A DNA stretch of 64,000 bases from contig CM049306.1 in NCBI GenBank assembly GCA_026874595.1, forward strand, positions 60,766,019 to 60,830,018. The letters are read 5' to 3'. A program made the translations under genes and the position numbers. Below the pieces are notes generated by a model. The model had not been told where the DNA came from, ran no database searches, and saw only the letters and a program-made list of their open reading frames with translations. Shown here in pieces: positions 51,061 through 64,000 of this stretch. This DNA is from Sipunculus nudus. Its lineage: Eukaryota > Annelida > Sipuncula > Golfingiida > Sipunculidae. Each line of letters begins with the position of its first letter. The first letter of the stretch is position 1.

Positions 51061-51204
51061 GTGTTAACGGACAGACGGCCGGACGGCCGACGGACAAAGA
51101 GTGATCTCTATAGCTCAGATGACTTACAGTCAGCTGAGTTAAAAACGGATGGACGGACGTTGGGTATACCATATTAATCCCATCATATAATGGGCATATA
51201 AAAA

Positions 51205-51876
<672 letters not shown>

Positions 51877-51965
51877 TTAACTTAATTTTATCAGAGGTCA
51901 ACTTTAAATATTGAACCTAATGCATATATTTTCATAAATAAATACTTGTTTATCTCATATATAAA

Positions 51966-53120
51966 TTATTCTTATCTTTTCCTCATCCCACTCCATATTT
52001 CCATCCTACTCCTTATCCTCATCCCATTCCTTCTCATCCTCCTCCTTCTTATCCTCATCCCACTCCTTCTTATCCTCATCCCACTCCTTCTTATCCTCAT
52101 CCCTCTCCTTATCCTCATTCCACTCCTAATTATCCTCATCCCACTCCTCCTTATCCTCATCCAACTCCTTCTTATCCTCATCTCACTCCTCCTTATCCTC
52201 ATCCTTCTCCTTCTTATCCTCATTCCACTCCTCCTTATCCTCATCCCACTCCTCTTTATCCTCATCCAACTCCTTCTTATCCTCATCCAACTCCTCCTTA
52301 TCCTCATCCCATTCCTTCTCATCCTCATCCCACTCCTCGATCCTTATCCTGATCTCACTCTTCCTTATCCTCATCCCACTCCTCCTTATCCTCATCCCAT
52401 TCTTCCTTATCCTCAACTCACTCCTTATCCTCATCCCACTCCTCCTTATCCTCATCCCACTCCTTCTTATCCTCATCCCACTCCTTATCCTCATCTCACC
52501 CCTCCTTATCCTCATCTCACTCCTTCTTATCCTCATCTCACTCCTCCTTATCCTCATCCCACTCCTCCTTATCCTCATCCCACTCCTCCTTATCCTCATC
52601 CCACTCCTCCTTATCCTCATCCCACTCCTTATCCTCATCCCACTCCTTCTTATCCTCATCTCACCCCTCCTTATCCTCATCTCACTCCTTCTTATCCTGA
52701 TCTCACTCCTCCTTACCCTGATCTCACTCCTCCTTATCCTCATCCAACTCCTCCTCATCCTCATTCCACTCCTCTTTATCCTCATCCAACTCCTTCTCAT
52801 CCTCATCCCACTCCTCTTATCTTCATCTCACTCCTCCTTATCCTCATCTTACTCCTTCTTATCCTCATCTCACTCCTTATCCTCATCCAACTCCTTCTTA
52901 TCCTCATCTCACTCCTCCTTATCCTGATCCCACTCCTCATCCTCATCCCATTCCTTCTCATCCCACTCCACCTTATCCTCATCCCTCTCCTCCTTATCCT
53001 CATCCCACTCCTCCTTATCCTCATCCCTCTCCTCCTTATCCTCATCCCACTCCTTCTTATCCTCATCCCACTCCTTATCCTCATCACACTCCTTCTTATC
53101 CTCATCTACATTACTTTCTC
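51966..53120. repeat. 21-bp minisatellite, purine-rich on the gene's sense strand
   Basis: About 55 units of ATCCTCATCCCACTCCTTCTT are mixed with 18-bp and 15-bp shortened versions and CTCATC/CTCCTCC variants. On the minus strand it reads GGAGTGGGATGAGGATAAG, rich in GGG and GA motifs. It begins about 115 bp upstream (in transcript terms) of the acceptor at 51852. Long frames open on both strands are by-products. Confidence 0.95.
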
Positions 53121-55256
<2,136 letters not shown>

Positions 55257-56304
55257 GGACTACCACTGTAATGTCTTTATTAAGCACCACTGTAATATCT
55301 TTATTGAGGACCACTGTAATGTACTTATTGAGAACCACTATCATGTCTTTATTGAGAACCACTGTAATGTCTTTATTGAGCACCACTGTAACGTCTTTAT
55401 GGAGAACCCCTATAATGTCTTTATTGAGCACCACTGTAATGTCTTTATTGAGAGCCAATGTAATGTCTTTATTGAGAGCCACTGTAATGTCTTTATTGAG
55501 AGCTACTGTAATGTCTTTATTGAGAGCCACTGTATTGTCTTTATTGAGCACCACTGTAATATCTTTATTGAGCACCACTGTAATGTCTTTATTGAGAACC
55601 ATTGTAATGTCTTTATTAAGCACCACTGTAATGTTTTTATTGAGCACCACTGTAATGTCTTTATTGAGCACCACTGTAATGTCTTCATTGAGCACCACTG
55701 TAATATCTTTATTGAGCACCACTGTAATGTCTTTATTGAGCACCACTGTAATGTCTTTATTGAGAACCACTGTAATGTCTTTATTGAGCACCACTGTAAT
55801 GTCCTTATTGAGAACCATTGTAATGTCTTTATTGAGAACCACTGTAATGTCTTTATTGAGCACCACTGTAATGTCTTTATTGAGCACCACTGTAATGTCT
55901 TTATTGAGAGCCACTATAATGTCTTTATTGAGAGCCACTGTAATGTCCTTATTGAGAACCATTGTAATATCTTTATTGAGCACCACTGTAATGTCTTCAT
56001 TGAGCACCACTGTAATATCTTTATTGAGCACCACTGTAATGTCTTTATTGAGAACCACTGTAATGTCTTTATTGAGAACCACTGTAATGTCCTTATTGAG
56101 AACCATTGTAATATCTTTACTGAGAACCACTGTAATATCTTTATTGAGCACCACTGTAATGTCTTTATTGAGCACCACTGTAATGTCTTCATTGAGCACC
56201 ACTGTAATATCTTTATTGAGCACCACTGTAATATCTTTATTGAGCACCACTGTAATGTCTTTATTGAGAACCACTGTAATGTCTTTATTGAGAACCACTG
56301 TTAT
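55257..56304 (-). repeat. 24-bp minisatellite carrying AATAAA in sense orientation
   Basis: About 44 units read, on the plus strand, GTAATGTCTTTATTGAGCAC followed by CACT, with AACCAC and AGCCAC variants. On the minus strand, the sense strand of the kinase gene, the unit reads AATAAAGACATTACAGTGGT followed by GCTC. About 35 units keep an intact AATAAA; the rest have AATAAG, AATGAA or similar. The period is a multiple of three, which explains open frames on both strands (for example VLNKDITV repeats). Confidence 0.95.
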
Positions 56305-56700
56305 ATAGATGATTGGTAATTTTCTTCCATATTCTATTAAAATAGCTTTGATTTTGCAAAATTAATGGCAACAATTAAGAATGTACATCCAAATCATATT
56401 AAATCATATTTACCAGAAAATCATATTCTTATCCAGGGACAGATCCATGTATAAAAAAGACTTGACACAAAGTAACGAACAACATTAAAACAGAACCTTG
56501 TACATTGAACAAATGTCACCAACTTGGGAAATTACTTTGACCATTCAGGATAATGTACTGTTCATACTTCATTTACTTGGTCAATATTTTAGGTATAATT
56601 CTATATAAAGCAAATTTCCGACAGGAATAAAAGTGTACATAAAATATTTTATCATCGGCAGTTTGTTTTTATGATTTTACAACCAATTCCTACCAATTGT
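56305..56700. other. Intron sequence, nothing recognised
   Basis: This is short AT-rich spacer sequence between two minisatellites. Confidence 0.5.
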
Positions 56701-57855
56701 ATTCACTGATAAAAGACAGCCCTGCATTAAGTAAAAGACAGCCCCTACATTTAGTCAAAGACAGCCCTACACTTTATCAAAGACAGCTCCTAAATTTAGT
56801 CAAATCCTTACATTAAGTCAAAAACAGCCCTTATATTAAGTCAAAGACAGTCCTAAATTAAGTCAAAGACAGCCCTTACATTAAATCAAAGACAGTCCTT
56901 ACATTAAGTCAAAAACAGTCCTTACATTTAGTCAAAAACAGCCCTTAGATTATGTCAAAGACAGTCCTTACATTTAGTCAAAGACAGCCCCTACATTAAG
57001 TCAAAGACAGCCCCTACATTAAGTCAAAGACAGTCCTTACATTTAGTCAAAAACAACCCTTACTTTAACTCAAAGACAGTCCTTACATTTAGTCAAAGAT
57101 AGCCCCTACATTAAGTCAAAGACAGCCCTACATTTAGTCAAAAACAGCCCCTACATTAAGTCAAAGACAGTTCTTACATTTAGTCAAAAACAGCCCTTAG
57201 ATTATGTCAAAGACAGTCCTTACATTCAGTCAAAGACAGCCCCTACATTAAGTCAAAGACAGCCCCTAAATTAAGTCAAAGACAGTCCTTACATTTAGTC
57301 AAAAACAACCCGTACTTTAAGTCAAAGACAGTCCTTACATTTAGACAAAGATAGCCCCTACATTACGTCAAAGACAGCCCTACATTTAGTCAAAAACAGT
57401 CCTTACATTAAGTCAAAGACAGTTCTTACATTTAGTCAAAGACAGCCCCTACATTAAGTCAAAGACAGTCCTTACATTTAGTCAAAAACAGCCCCTACAT
57501 TAAGTCATAGACAGTCGTTACATTAAGTCAAAGACAAGTCTTACATTTAGTCAAAAACAGCCCTTACATTAAGTCAAAGACAGTCCTTACATTAAGTCAT
57601 AGACAGTTCTTACATTTAGTCAAAGACAGCCCCTACATTAAGTTAAAGACAGTCCTTACATTTAGTCAAAAACCACTTACATTAAGTCAAAGACAGTCCT
57701 TACATTTAGTCAAAAACCACTTATATTAAGTCAAAGACAGTCCTTACATTAAGTCAAAGACAGCCCCTATATTTAGTCAAAGACAGCCCTATATTCAGTC
57801 AAAGACAGCCCCTACAATAAATCAAAGACAGCCCTTACATTACATCAAAGATCAA
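56701..57855. repeat. 22-bp minisatellite
   Basis: About 52 units contain CATTAAGTCAAAGACAGCCC with CATTTAGTCAAAAACAGTCC variants, which often alternate. Larger blocks recur: the run with CCCTTAGATTATGTCAAAGA occurs at about 56940 and 57190. On the sense (minus) strand most units contain TGTA. Confidence 0.93.
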
Positions 57856-58350
57856 CCTTTCAAACAAACAGGTCAAAAGGAAGATGTATTACATTAGAAG
57901 AATATAAGAACTGAATTTACAAATTGATAATATTTACACAAAAGGAAAATGTATGGAGTGCAGAAATGTATGAAGTGCAAAGTCTTTTATCCACTTTTTA
58001 ATATTTCTTTATGAGAAAATGACATCTGAATATTATAATCATTGAACCAATATTAAACAGAAAATGCTAGATTTATAGTATATAATGAAGTAATGATTCA
58101 GTATTGTCATTTTCCGTACAACAACTATCAGTTTTGATGATAGCAACTGAGTGCCTGACATGCACCATATTTGAACAAGGCCTACAGGCCTAATGCAAAG
58201 CTGTGCATTGGGAAATACACCAGGTATAATGCTTCAATGCTGGACCATGACTTCTCATGTATATGAACAATGCAGGTACTAAACATTTTGAATAAGAAAC
58301 AAATACACAAATACCAGTGCTGAAATTCTGGCATGGGTGCACACAACACA
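57856..58350. other. Intron sequence, nothing recognised
   Basis: No gene or repeat was recognised. Confidence 0.45.
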
Positions 58351-59630
58351 ACTAGGGACCCATGGGTCTCAACGCTCAGTTGAATTTGTCTATAAGAATA
58401 TTTTGAAAGAAATTTTTCAGAACGACAGTCCTGTGACCTTAACCAATTACCTTGTGACCAAAAAATCTTAGAACTTAATATCCTTGAACTTGCAGCATTA
58501 GGATTATTGTAACAATCTTTTAAAAAGTGACCTTGACCTCTGACCAGATAACCTCAAATTCTACAGGTTTCCTCACTTTGGGCAAGTAAGCCATGTGTGA
58601 ACGTTGGAAAGTTCAGGATGAAAAGTTTGATTTACAGTGCATCCACAATCTTTTTAAAGATGTGGTTTCTGTGACCTTCAACTCAGATCGCTGGACCCTG
58701 AAAATCAAAATGAATTTACATATGTGGTTGGTCATTATTAAATCAAGTTTGAAGCCAGTCTGTCTATCCAAAGCTTATCATCCATAAACTAATTTGTGAA
58801 TGGATTGGCCCTGTGACCTTGACCACTGACCCAAAAATCAAACAGAATCTTCCCCTAGTGGCAGGTTAGCAATATTTTGAAAATGGAAGGTTTGTGATGA
58901 AAAGTTTGGCTTCAAATGCATACACATTCCTTTTAAAGAAATGGGTCCTGTGACCTTGACCTTTGGACCCCAAAATCAACATGGTTCTTACTTTAGTGGT
59001 GGGCCATTTATAAGTTAAGTTTAAAACCAATATATCAAACTTAACTGGAGTTATCATCTGGAAACTAATTTGTGTGGATGGACGGATTGACAGACAGACA
59101 GACATACAAACAGACAGACTGACAGACAGGGTGATTAGTATAGGGCATCCACTTGTGATCAATAAACACACCTGGTTTAGGACACCAGATGTAATGACAG
59201 TTGAGAAACTGACACGATTGTTGTCATTTTATAGTAAATAAATAGAAAAAATATTTGTTAAAATAGGAAAAAATATAGGTGGTGCCACAACGTTTCAGGA
59301 ACTGACAAAACTAGTCAAGGTCAAAATTCAAGGCAAGATTCATGACAAACCATGCATTAATTATCAAGATATTGGAGGTTTTGTATCAAATTTTTTACTA
59401 TTCTGGGGGGTACTTTCAAGCCCCATAGCTCGAAGGAAAAAGGTTGCAGTGACCTAATTTCAGGCTTCCAAGGAAATTTTTAATTGACCTCCCTGGATGT
59501 TCACTTAGAAGTTTCTAGGACCAGCTGTTACGATTTGTGCAATGCTAACGGAGGGACCAACATCCAGACAGACGACGGACAAAGCGCCATTCCTATACCT
59601 CAGTTGACTTACAGTCAGCTGAGCTAAAAA
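58351..59630 (-). mobile_element. Composite ACAAGGGACC-family element, diverged
   Basis: The left end is ACTAGGGACCCATGGGTCTC with CGCTCAGTTGA. The body has repeated TGTGACCTTGACC modules to a GACAGACAGACAGACATAC tract (59090-59130), then one 338-bp-type monomer (59268-59560: GGTGGTGCCAC, GGGGGGTACTTTC). The right end is ACTTACAGTCAGCTGAGCTA before AAAA. It appears assembled from two element types. Confidence 0.55.
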
Positions 59631-59631
59631 T

Positions 59632-60010
59632 GATTGTAGCTGGCACCACCAGTCTTGTATACAACAAAGCTATCACAGATATATACATATGCCCAAGTTC
59701 AGACTGATATATCAAACCCCTCCTGAGAAATAAGCAGGGACACACACTGTGCGAAAAATTATTGTAGGTGGCACCACCAGTCTTGTATACGACAAGTATA
59801 CGATAATTAAAATACGATAGGTATAAATATGCCCATTTTCAGGATGATATATCATTAATTATTGATATAATTAACTATGATTAACTATTGATATAATTCC
59901 TCAATAGAAATAAGCAGGCACAAAAGTCACACACTGTGCAAATGTCATTGTAGGTGGTGACACCTGTCTTGTGAACAAGAAACCCATCAAAGATAAATAG
60001 ACAGGTCAGA
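59632..60010. repeat. Short array related to the 36.9-38.0 kb dimeric repeat
   Basis: Three units begin with GTAGGTGGCACCACCAGTCT (or variants) near 59635, 59764 and 59951, followed by TTGTATACGACAA and ATATATCAAACC. Confidence 0.7.
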
Positions 60011-60084
60011 ATATTAGGCCAATACATCAAACTTACCTTAAGTCTGATGCATGGGGCTGACCACGCTTAGGTGAGAAAGGCAGT

Positions 60085-60475
60085 TGCCCCGAGTGAACTG
60101 TGACAAATTTGCTAGCTCAGGCTACTACACTGAGTGAACTCATGACCTGCACCTGGCTAGATTGGGTGAACTTTTGACCTGTACCTGGCTACACTGAGTG
60201 AACTCTTGACCTGTTGCCTAATCTGATACAGTTGGCAGTCTGCCAAAGCTATAAATAGATTGGCTCCACATGCAGCCCTGAGGGGCATGACACCCATGGG
60301 ATGATCACATGCTGCCCATGAGGTGATCACATGCTGCCCATGAGGTGTTCACATGTCACCCATGAGGGGATCACATGCCTTGTGCTTGGCTGCACTGACT
60401 GAACTCTTGATCTTTATCTGGCTGCACTGAATGAACTCTTGATCTATTGCCAAATCTGAAACAGTTGGCAGTTTC
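60085..60475. repeat. Short degenerate tandem repeats
   Basis: There are two kinds. One is CTGAGTGAACTCTTGACCTG-like units of about 40 bp (60130-60220 and 60390-60450). The other is GCCCATGAGGTGATCACATG units of about 22-24 bp (60285-60380). Confidence 0.75.
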
Positions 60476-60559
60476 TTAACCTATTTAAATATACAGACAC
60501 GATCTTGGCCTGCTGGCAAATCTGTTTACACATACTGAAAGACTTTGGCTAAAATGCTT

Positions 60560-62593
60560 TTTTTTCAAGCTGAAATATTCATAAACTTTTTTTTATTCAA
60601 AATATCTAGAATAATAAAAGATGCAGTCCCTTTATTGTTATATGTCCAATAATTCTGCCAAAAATCATTCAAGTAAACTTGAACAAAGGCAAACCTAAAA
60701 ATAATTTTTGTGCAATGTTACAGAAGTTATAATTGAAACAATAATTTGTAGAACAGTGTTGCAGTCCTCAGTTTGAAATAGACATAATAATGGCCATAAG
60801 ACCAACTTAAGCTTTTCTGATATGATTGAAAGAACCATGTCCTAGGATAATTCTTTTGAAAAATTGAATGATTCAACTTGAAAGTTTCATCATACACAAT
60901 TTAAGCTGAAAGATGCTAAAATTGTGAGGTTTTGCCCATAAATAAACAGGTCAATGAAGGTGGCACCACAAAATCTGCAACTTCAAATATGAGTCATGTG
61001 ACCAACATTTGCACTGGCATAAAATTTGGTGATGATAACTCTGGCTGTTTTTGGGATTGTCATTTTAGTATGCTTTTTAGACAGATAACTAGGTTCAACT
61101 TCCTGTAATTTGGCCAAAATTCATCTAACTTGAACCATTTGAACAAACTTGAGAGAGATGGCATAAAAGAATATTTCTGTGAAATATTGAACAAATTGGC
61201 TTGACTGTTTCAGAGGAGAAGATTTTAAAAGGTTTTTTAGCTTTTTCTCTATAAAATCTAAGAAAATGCCAATTTTTTTCAGATGGCTAATTTTTTGCAT
61301 TAAATTTCATGATGCTAGCTCCACTCATTTTCGAAATAGTATGGGTTAACGTATACCTGTGATTGTAAACATTGCCCCACATGAGAAATATCTAAAATCA
61401 TAAATCTACATTTTTTAAAATTTAAAAAAAAACATTCTTGTCAATATTAACCAAAGATAACCTGAAATCTAAATGTCTAGAGCATGATGTAACGGATGCT
61501 GATAAACTAGTTCCAGGCTAGATGTATCTGCTTCACACAGCTAACATATGTGGTAAAATGACTCAATTCAATCTTTATTATTCATCCAAAATTCATTCTT
61601 TGGAACCATAAAAGACAATTATTATAAGAATTATTAAGGCGATTATTCTTGTAAAATATTAAACAAATTGGCCTCAGTGGCATCAATCAAAAAACGTTTT
61701 GCAGGTTTATAACTCATATGGGAAAATAAAGCAAAATGGCTAAGTTCAGCTTCCAATAACTCAGCCAAAAATCACTGAACCGAAACCATTTGAACAAACT
61801 TGAATTATCAACATCTAAGGATAATTAATGTGTGAGATTTAAGAATTTGGCCCAGTGGTTTTTGAGAAGGAGATCTTTGTAGCCACTGAGCTAAAATGGA
61901 CTGTTATGGCATATGACTAAATTCAGCTTCCCTTAACTCAGCCAAAAGTCACTGAACTGAGACCATTTGAACAAACTTCAGAATGCATTACCCTTGGATC
62001 ATTTTTGTGCGATATTAAACAATTTGAATGGTTTCAGAGAGAAGAAGTTTTTTGTAGCTGTCAGTATGATACGGGCACTGATGACCCCTGTTAAAAAAAG
62101 GCCGATGCAGGTGGCGCCACCAATACCTCAATTTCAGACATGACTCATGTGACCAACATTGGCATAAAATTTGGTGATGACAGCTCCAGCCGTTTCTAAG
62201 ATTGTAATTTTAGTATGCTTTTTTGGACAGATGACTAAGTTCAACTAGCTGTAACTCGGCCAAAAATCACCGAACTTAAACCATTCGAACAAACTTAATA
62301 GAGATTGTTCCAGGGATCATTTCTGTGAAATATTGGACAATTTGGCTGAACAGTTTCGTAGGAGAAGATTTTTAAAGCTTTTTTAGCTTTTTCTCTATAA
62401 AATCTAAGAAAATGCAGTTAGCCAAAAAATAAGCAAAATCCGATAGAGTTTTTTAGATGACTAATTTTTTGCAGAAAATTTTTTTATGCTAACTCTTGCC
62501 GTTTTCAAGATAGTATGGGTTAACGTACAGACAACGGACGACGGACGCTGGACGACGCCACACCATCGCATAAGCTCACAGGTTCGCTAAAAA
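60560..62593. mobile_element. Non-autonomous element with internal duplications, GGACGACGGACG end
   Basis: Modules with GGCCAAAAATCACCGAAC, CCATTTGAACAAACTT and GTGAAATATTGGACAA recur near 60650, 61110, 61750, 61930 and 62260. A module with GGTGGCGCCACC and GTGACCAACATT occurs at 60958 and 62108. The right end is ACGGACGACGGACGCTGG, then AAGCTCACAGGTTCGCTAAA. It is non-coding, and the left border is uncertain. Confidence 0.55.
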
Positions 62594-62853
62594 TAAAAGT
62601 ACAATGCACATTGATTCAGATATAGTCATGCTTTATAATCTCTCCAGACATTTCTGATGATATCAAAGGATAAGCAAATGACAAACACATACAGTCAGAC
62701 AAACACAGATTTGAAACAAAAGCAAAAACACATGTGACCTTATATGCATGTTGGAAAACCTTACAATGGTTTTACTTTCAGTACAATACATTATAACTCT
62801 GTCCGCAGAAAGAGCATGGTATTTTCATAATGTCTACCATGAATACCTGATAT
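62594..62853. other. Intron sequence, nothing recognised
   Basis: This is short spacer sequence between elements. Confidence 0.4.
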
Positions 62854-63054
62854 AACATGGGGTCCCATGGGTAAAGGCACTCAGCTGAATTTTGTAAAAT
62901 TTTAGCAAATGCAAAATATGTTTATTTCTATTGTTATTGCTTTTTTATGTGTTAGCATTTGAAAAGCTATGAGAAATTGGCCCTCTCATTTGTTCATAAT
63001 AGAGTAGTAAATACATGATTGCAAAACTGATACTCTGACATGACTACCATAAAA
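62854..63054 (-). mobile_element. Left-end fragment of an ACAAGGGACC-family element
   Basis: ACATGGGGTCCCATGGGTAA with CACTCAGCTGAATTTTG begins about 200 bp of sequence (AAAAGCTATGAGAAATTGGC, GATACTCTGACATGACT). It matches 45310-45420 and the start of the next element, so two left ends stand in tandem. Confidence 0.6.
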
Positions 63055-64000
63055 CAAGGGACCCATGGGTCACATCGCTCAGCTGAATTTTGGAAAACAT
63101 TAGTAACTGCAAAATATTTTTATTTCTTTTGGTTTTTCAAGTATATTATCATTAGAAAAGCTATGAGAAAATGGCCCTGCTAAAATGAAACTCTGTAAAT
63201 TATAGAATAATGGACATGAGCTAAACCATTTAGTGATGCACCAAGGGAACAAATAGGCCTACAGTAAGTGTTACATAAAAGTAACATTTCATAAACAAAT
63301 AATGTGTGAAAGTAATTAAGTTTTCAAAAGTTAAATATATGGCCATATGAGTTAAAAATAAATCCAACAAACTTTGACCAATATTCCTAATTTTGATACT
63401 AAGTTAACAGTGTTATTCACACCTAGGCCCTGCCACCTTTAAGAGATATGAATGAAATGCTACAAAGTATTTATATCTTCTTAAATCTTGTCAGTTAGCA
63501 CTTACATTAGATCCTAATATTTTATCACATTTGAATATTAGGATTAAATTCCTGATTTTTTTTCTTTAAAACAATCAAAATTGTCCACGTCTCATCAAAA
63601 AGAATTTATTTAACATTAAAATTATAAGATTCATCTTGTTTATTAGTCCTGTGTATTGAAGGGGTGGGTGGGGGGAGGGGTCTCTGTTGTTACTGCTCGT
63701 TGCTGAAATAAAATGTTAATTTTAAGATTCATCTAGTTCATAGTACAGGTCTGTCTACAGAATGGGGGTGGGGTGGGATGGGGTGGGGAGTTGACAGAGA
63801 AATAGGCTCCCTGTGGTATGGTATTTACTAGAGGCAGCCTGATCAAGCTCAACTCAGTGGAGAGAGCTGCACTGAATGACCTACAGTCACCAAAGTGGAC
63901 TGCTTGACAATGTAAGGGAATACAACAAATGCCTCCAAAATAAATTCAATTACTAGCCTAATTTTGCAGCTTTTATTTTCAAATTTCAGATTTTAACAGA
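63055..64000 (-). mobile_element. ACAAGGGACC-family element, cut by the window edge
   Basis: It starts ACAAGGGACCCATGGGTCAC with CGCTCAGCTGAATTTTGG. Positions 63865-64000 (GAATGACCTACAGTCA, GGACTGCTTGACAATG, AATTTTGCAGCTTTTATTTT) align with 47085-47220. It belongs with the 44645-47877 element and should continue for about 0.65 kb to a GTCAGCTGAGCTAAAAA end beyond the window. Confidence 0.68.
63657..63790 (+). repeat. Two G-rich clusters with quadruplex potential
   Basis: AGGGGTGGGTGGGGGGAGGG at 63659 and TGGGGTGGGATGGGGTGGGG at about 63768 each contain four or more G runs of three or more with one-base loops. Confidence 0.8.

Larger units (their letters stand above)
44645..51145 (-). mobile_element. 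Large ACAAGGGACC-family composite element
   Basis: It starts ACAAGGGACTCATGGGTCAC with GCTCAGCTGA and ends GACTTACAGTCAGCTGAGTT before AAAAAC. Inside are long-subfamily sequence ending in its own GTCAGCTGAGCTAAAAA at 47877, 338-bp monomers, and a younger complete element at 48546-50446. Whether 44645-47877 is a separate element or part of the composite is not settled. Sequence at 45300-45420 and 47080-47220 matches the element at the window's right edge. Confidence 0.55.
44180..51204 (-). mobile_element. ACAAGAGCAC-family element split by nested insertions
   Basis: The left half (44180-44644) runs from ACAAGAGCACCGCAAACGTG to CCGGTAAGTTATCACAGATG. The right half (about 51146-51204) is GGATGGACGGACGTTGGG, ATTAATCCCATC, ATGGGCATATAAAA. 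Together they match the single-piece copy at 35667-36508. Everything between them was inserted later. Confidence 0.6.

Overview
The window is animal nuclear DNA, AT-rich, intron-dominated and packed with tandem and interspersed repeats. Two repeat signatures suggest a mollusc, probably a bivalve. One is a dispersed element that starts ACAAGGGACCCATGGGTC and ends GTCAGCTGAGCTAAAAA. The other is a set of repeat families that carry a (GGAC)n tract next to a short hairpin at one end. The species cannot be named from the sequence.

Only one host gene can be supported. It is a serine/threonine kinase of the STK32 (YANK) family on the minus strand. Three coding exons are visible: 54626-54537 (subdomain VII with a DFN motif, plus the activation loop), 51851-51748 (APE motif to DWWSLG) and 2346-2230 (RPYEIHSS to DLLRR). 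All three have canonical splice sites and compatible phases. Exons upstream of 54626 (including the HRD catalytic loop) and downstream of 2230 lie outside the window. The intron between the last two exons is about 49.4 kb and holds most of the window.

Layout from left to right: a 30-bp minisatellite of about 74 units abuts the 2230 splice donor, then comes the exon. The long intron holds several Helentron/DINE-1-like non-autonomous elements (5.4-8.0, 11.1-13.6, 15.0-16.9, 18.6-21.3 and a nested stack at 44.2-51.2 kb). It also holds minisatellites of 44, 43, 39, about 43 and 78 bp, two candidate solo LTRs, a MITE inside another MITE near 29 kb, a pogo-like MITE near 43.2 kb and AT microsatellites. 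After the 51.8 kb exon come a 21-bp minisatellite, the 54.6 kb exon, a 24-bp and a 22-bp minisatellite, and more Helentron-like elements to the window end. All other open frames seen are short, or are by-products of tandem repeats whose period is a multiple of three.

The most unusual observations concern RNA-processing signals. The 30-bp array at 1-2250 appears to have grown from the kinase gene's own 5' splice site: its unit straddles the exon-intron junction, so the intron starts with dozens of near-identical donor sites, the first ten units staying in frame with the exon. In an upstream intron, a 24-bp array presents about 35 sense-strand AATAAA hexamers, each followed by CA and a GU-rich stretch. 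Every GGAC-type element in the window also lies in one orientation.
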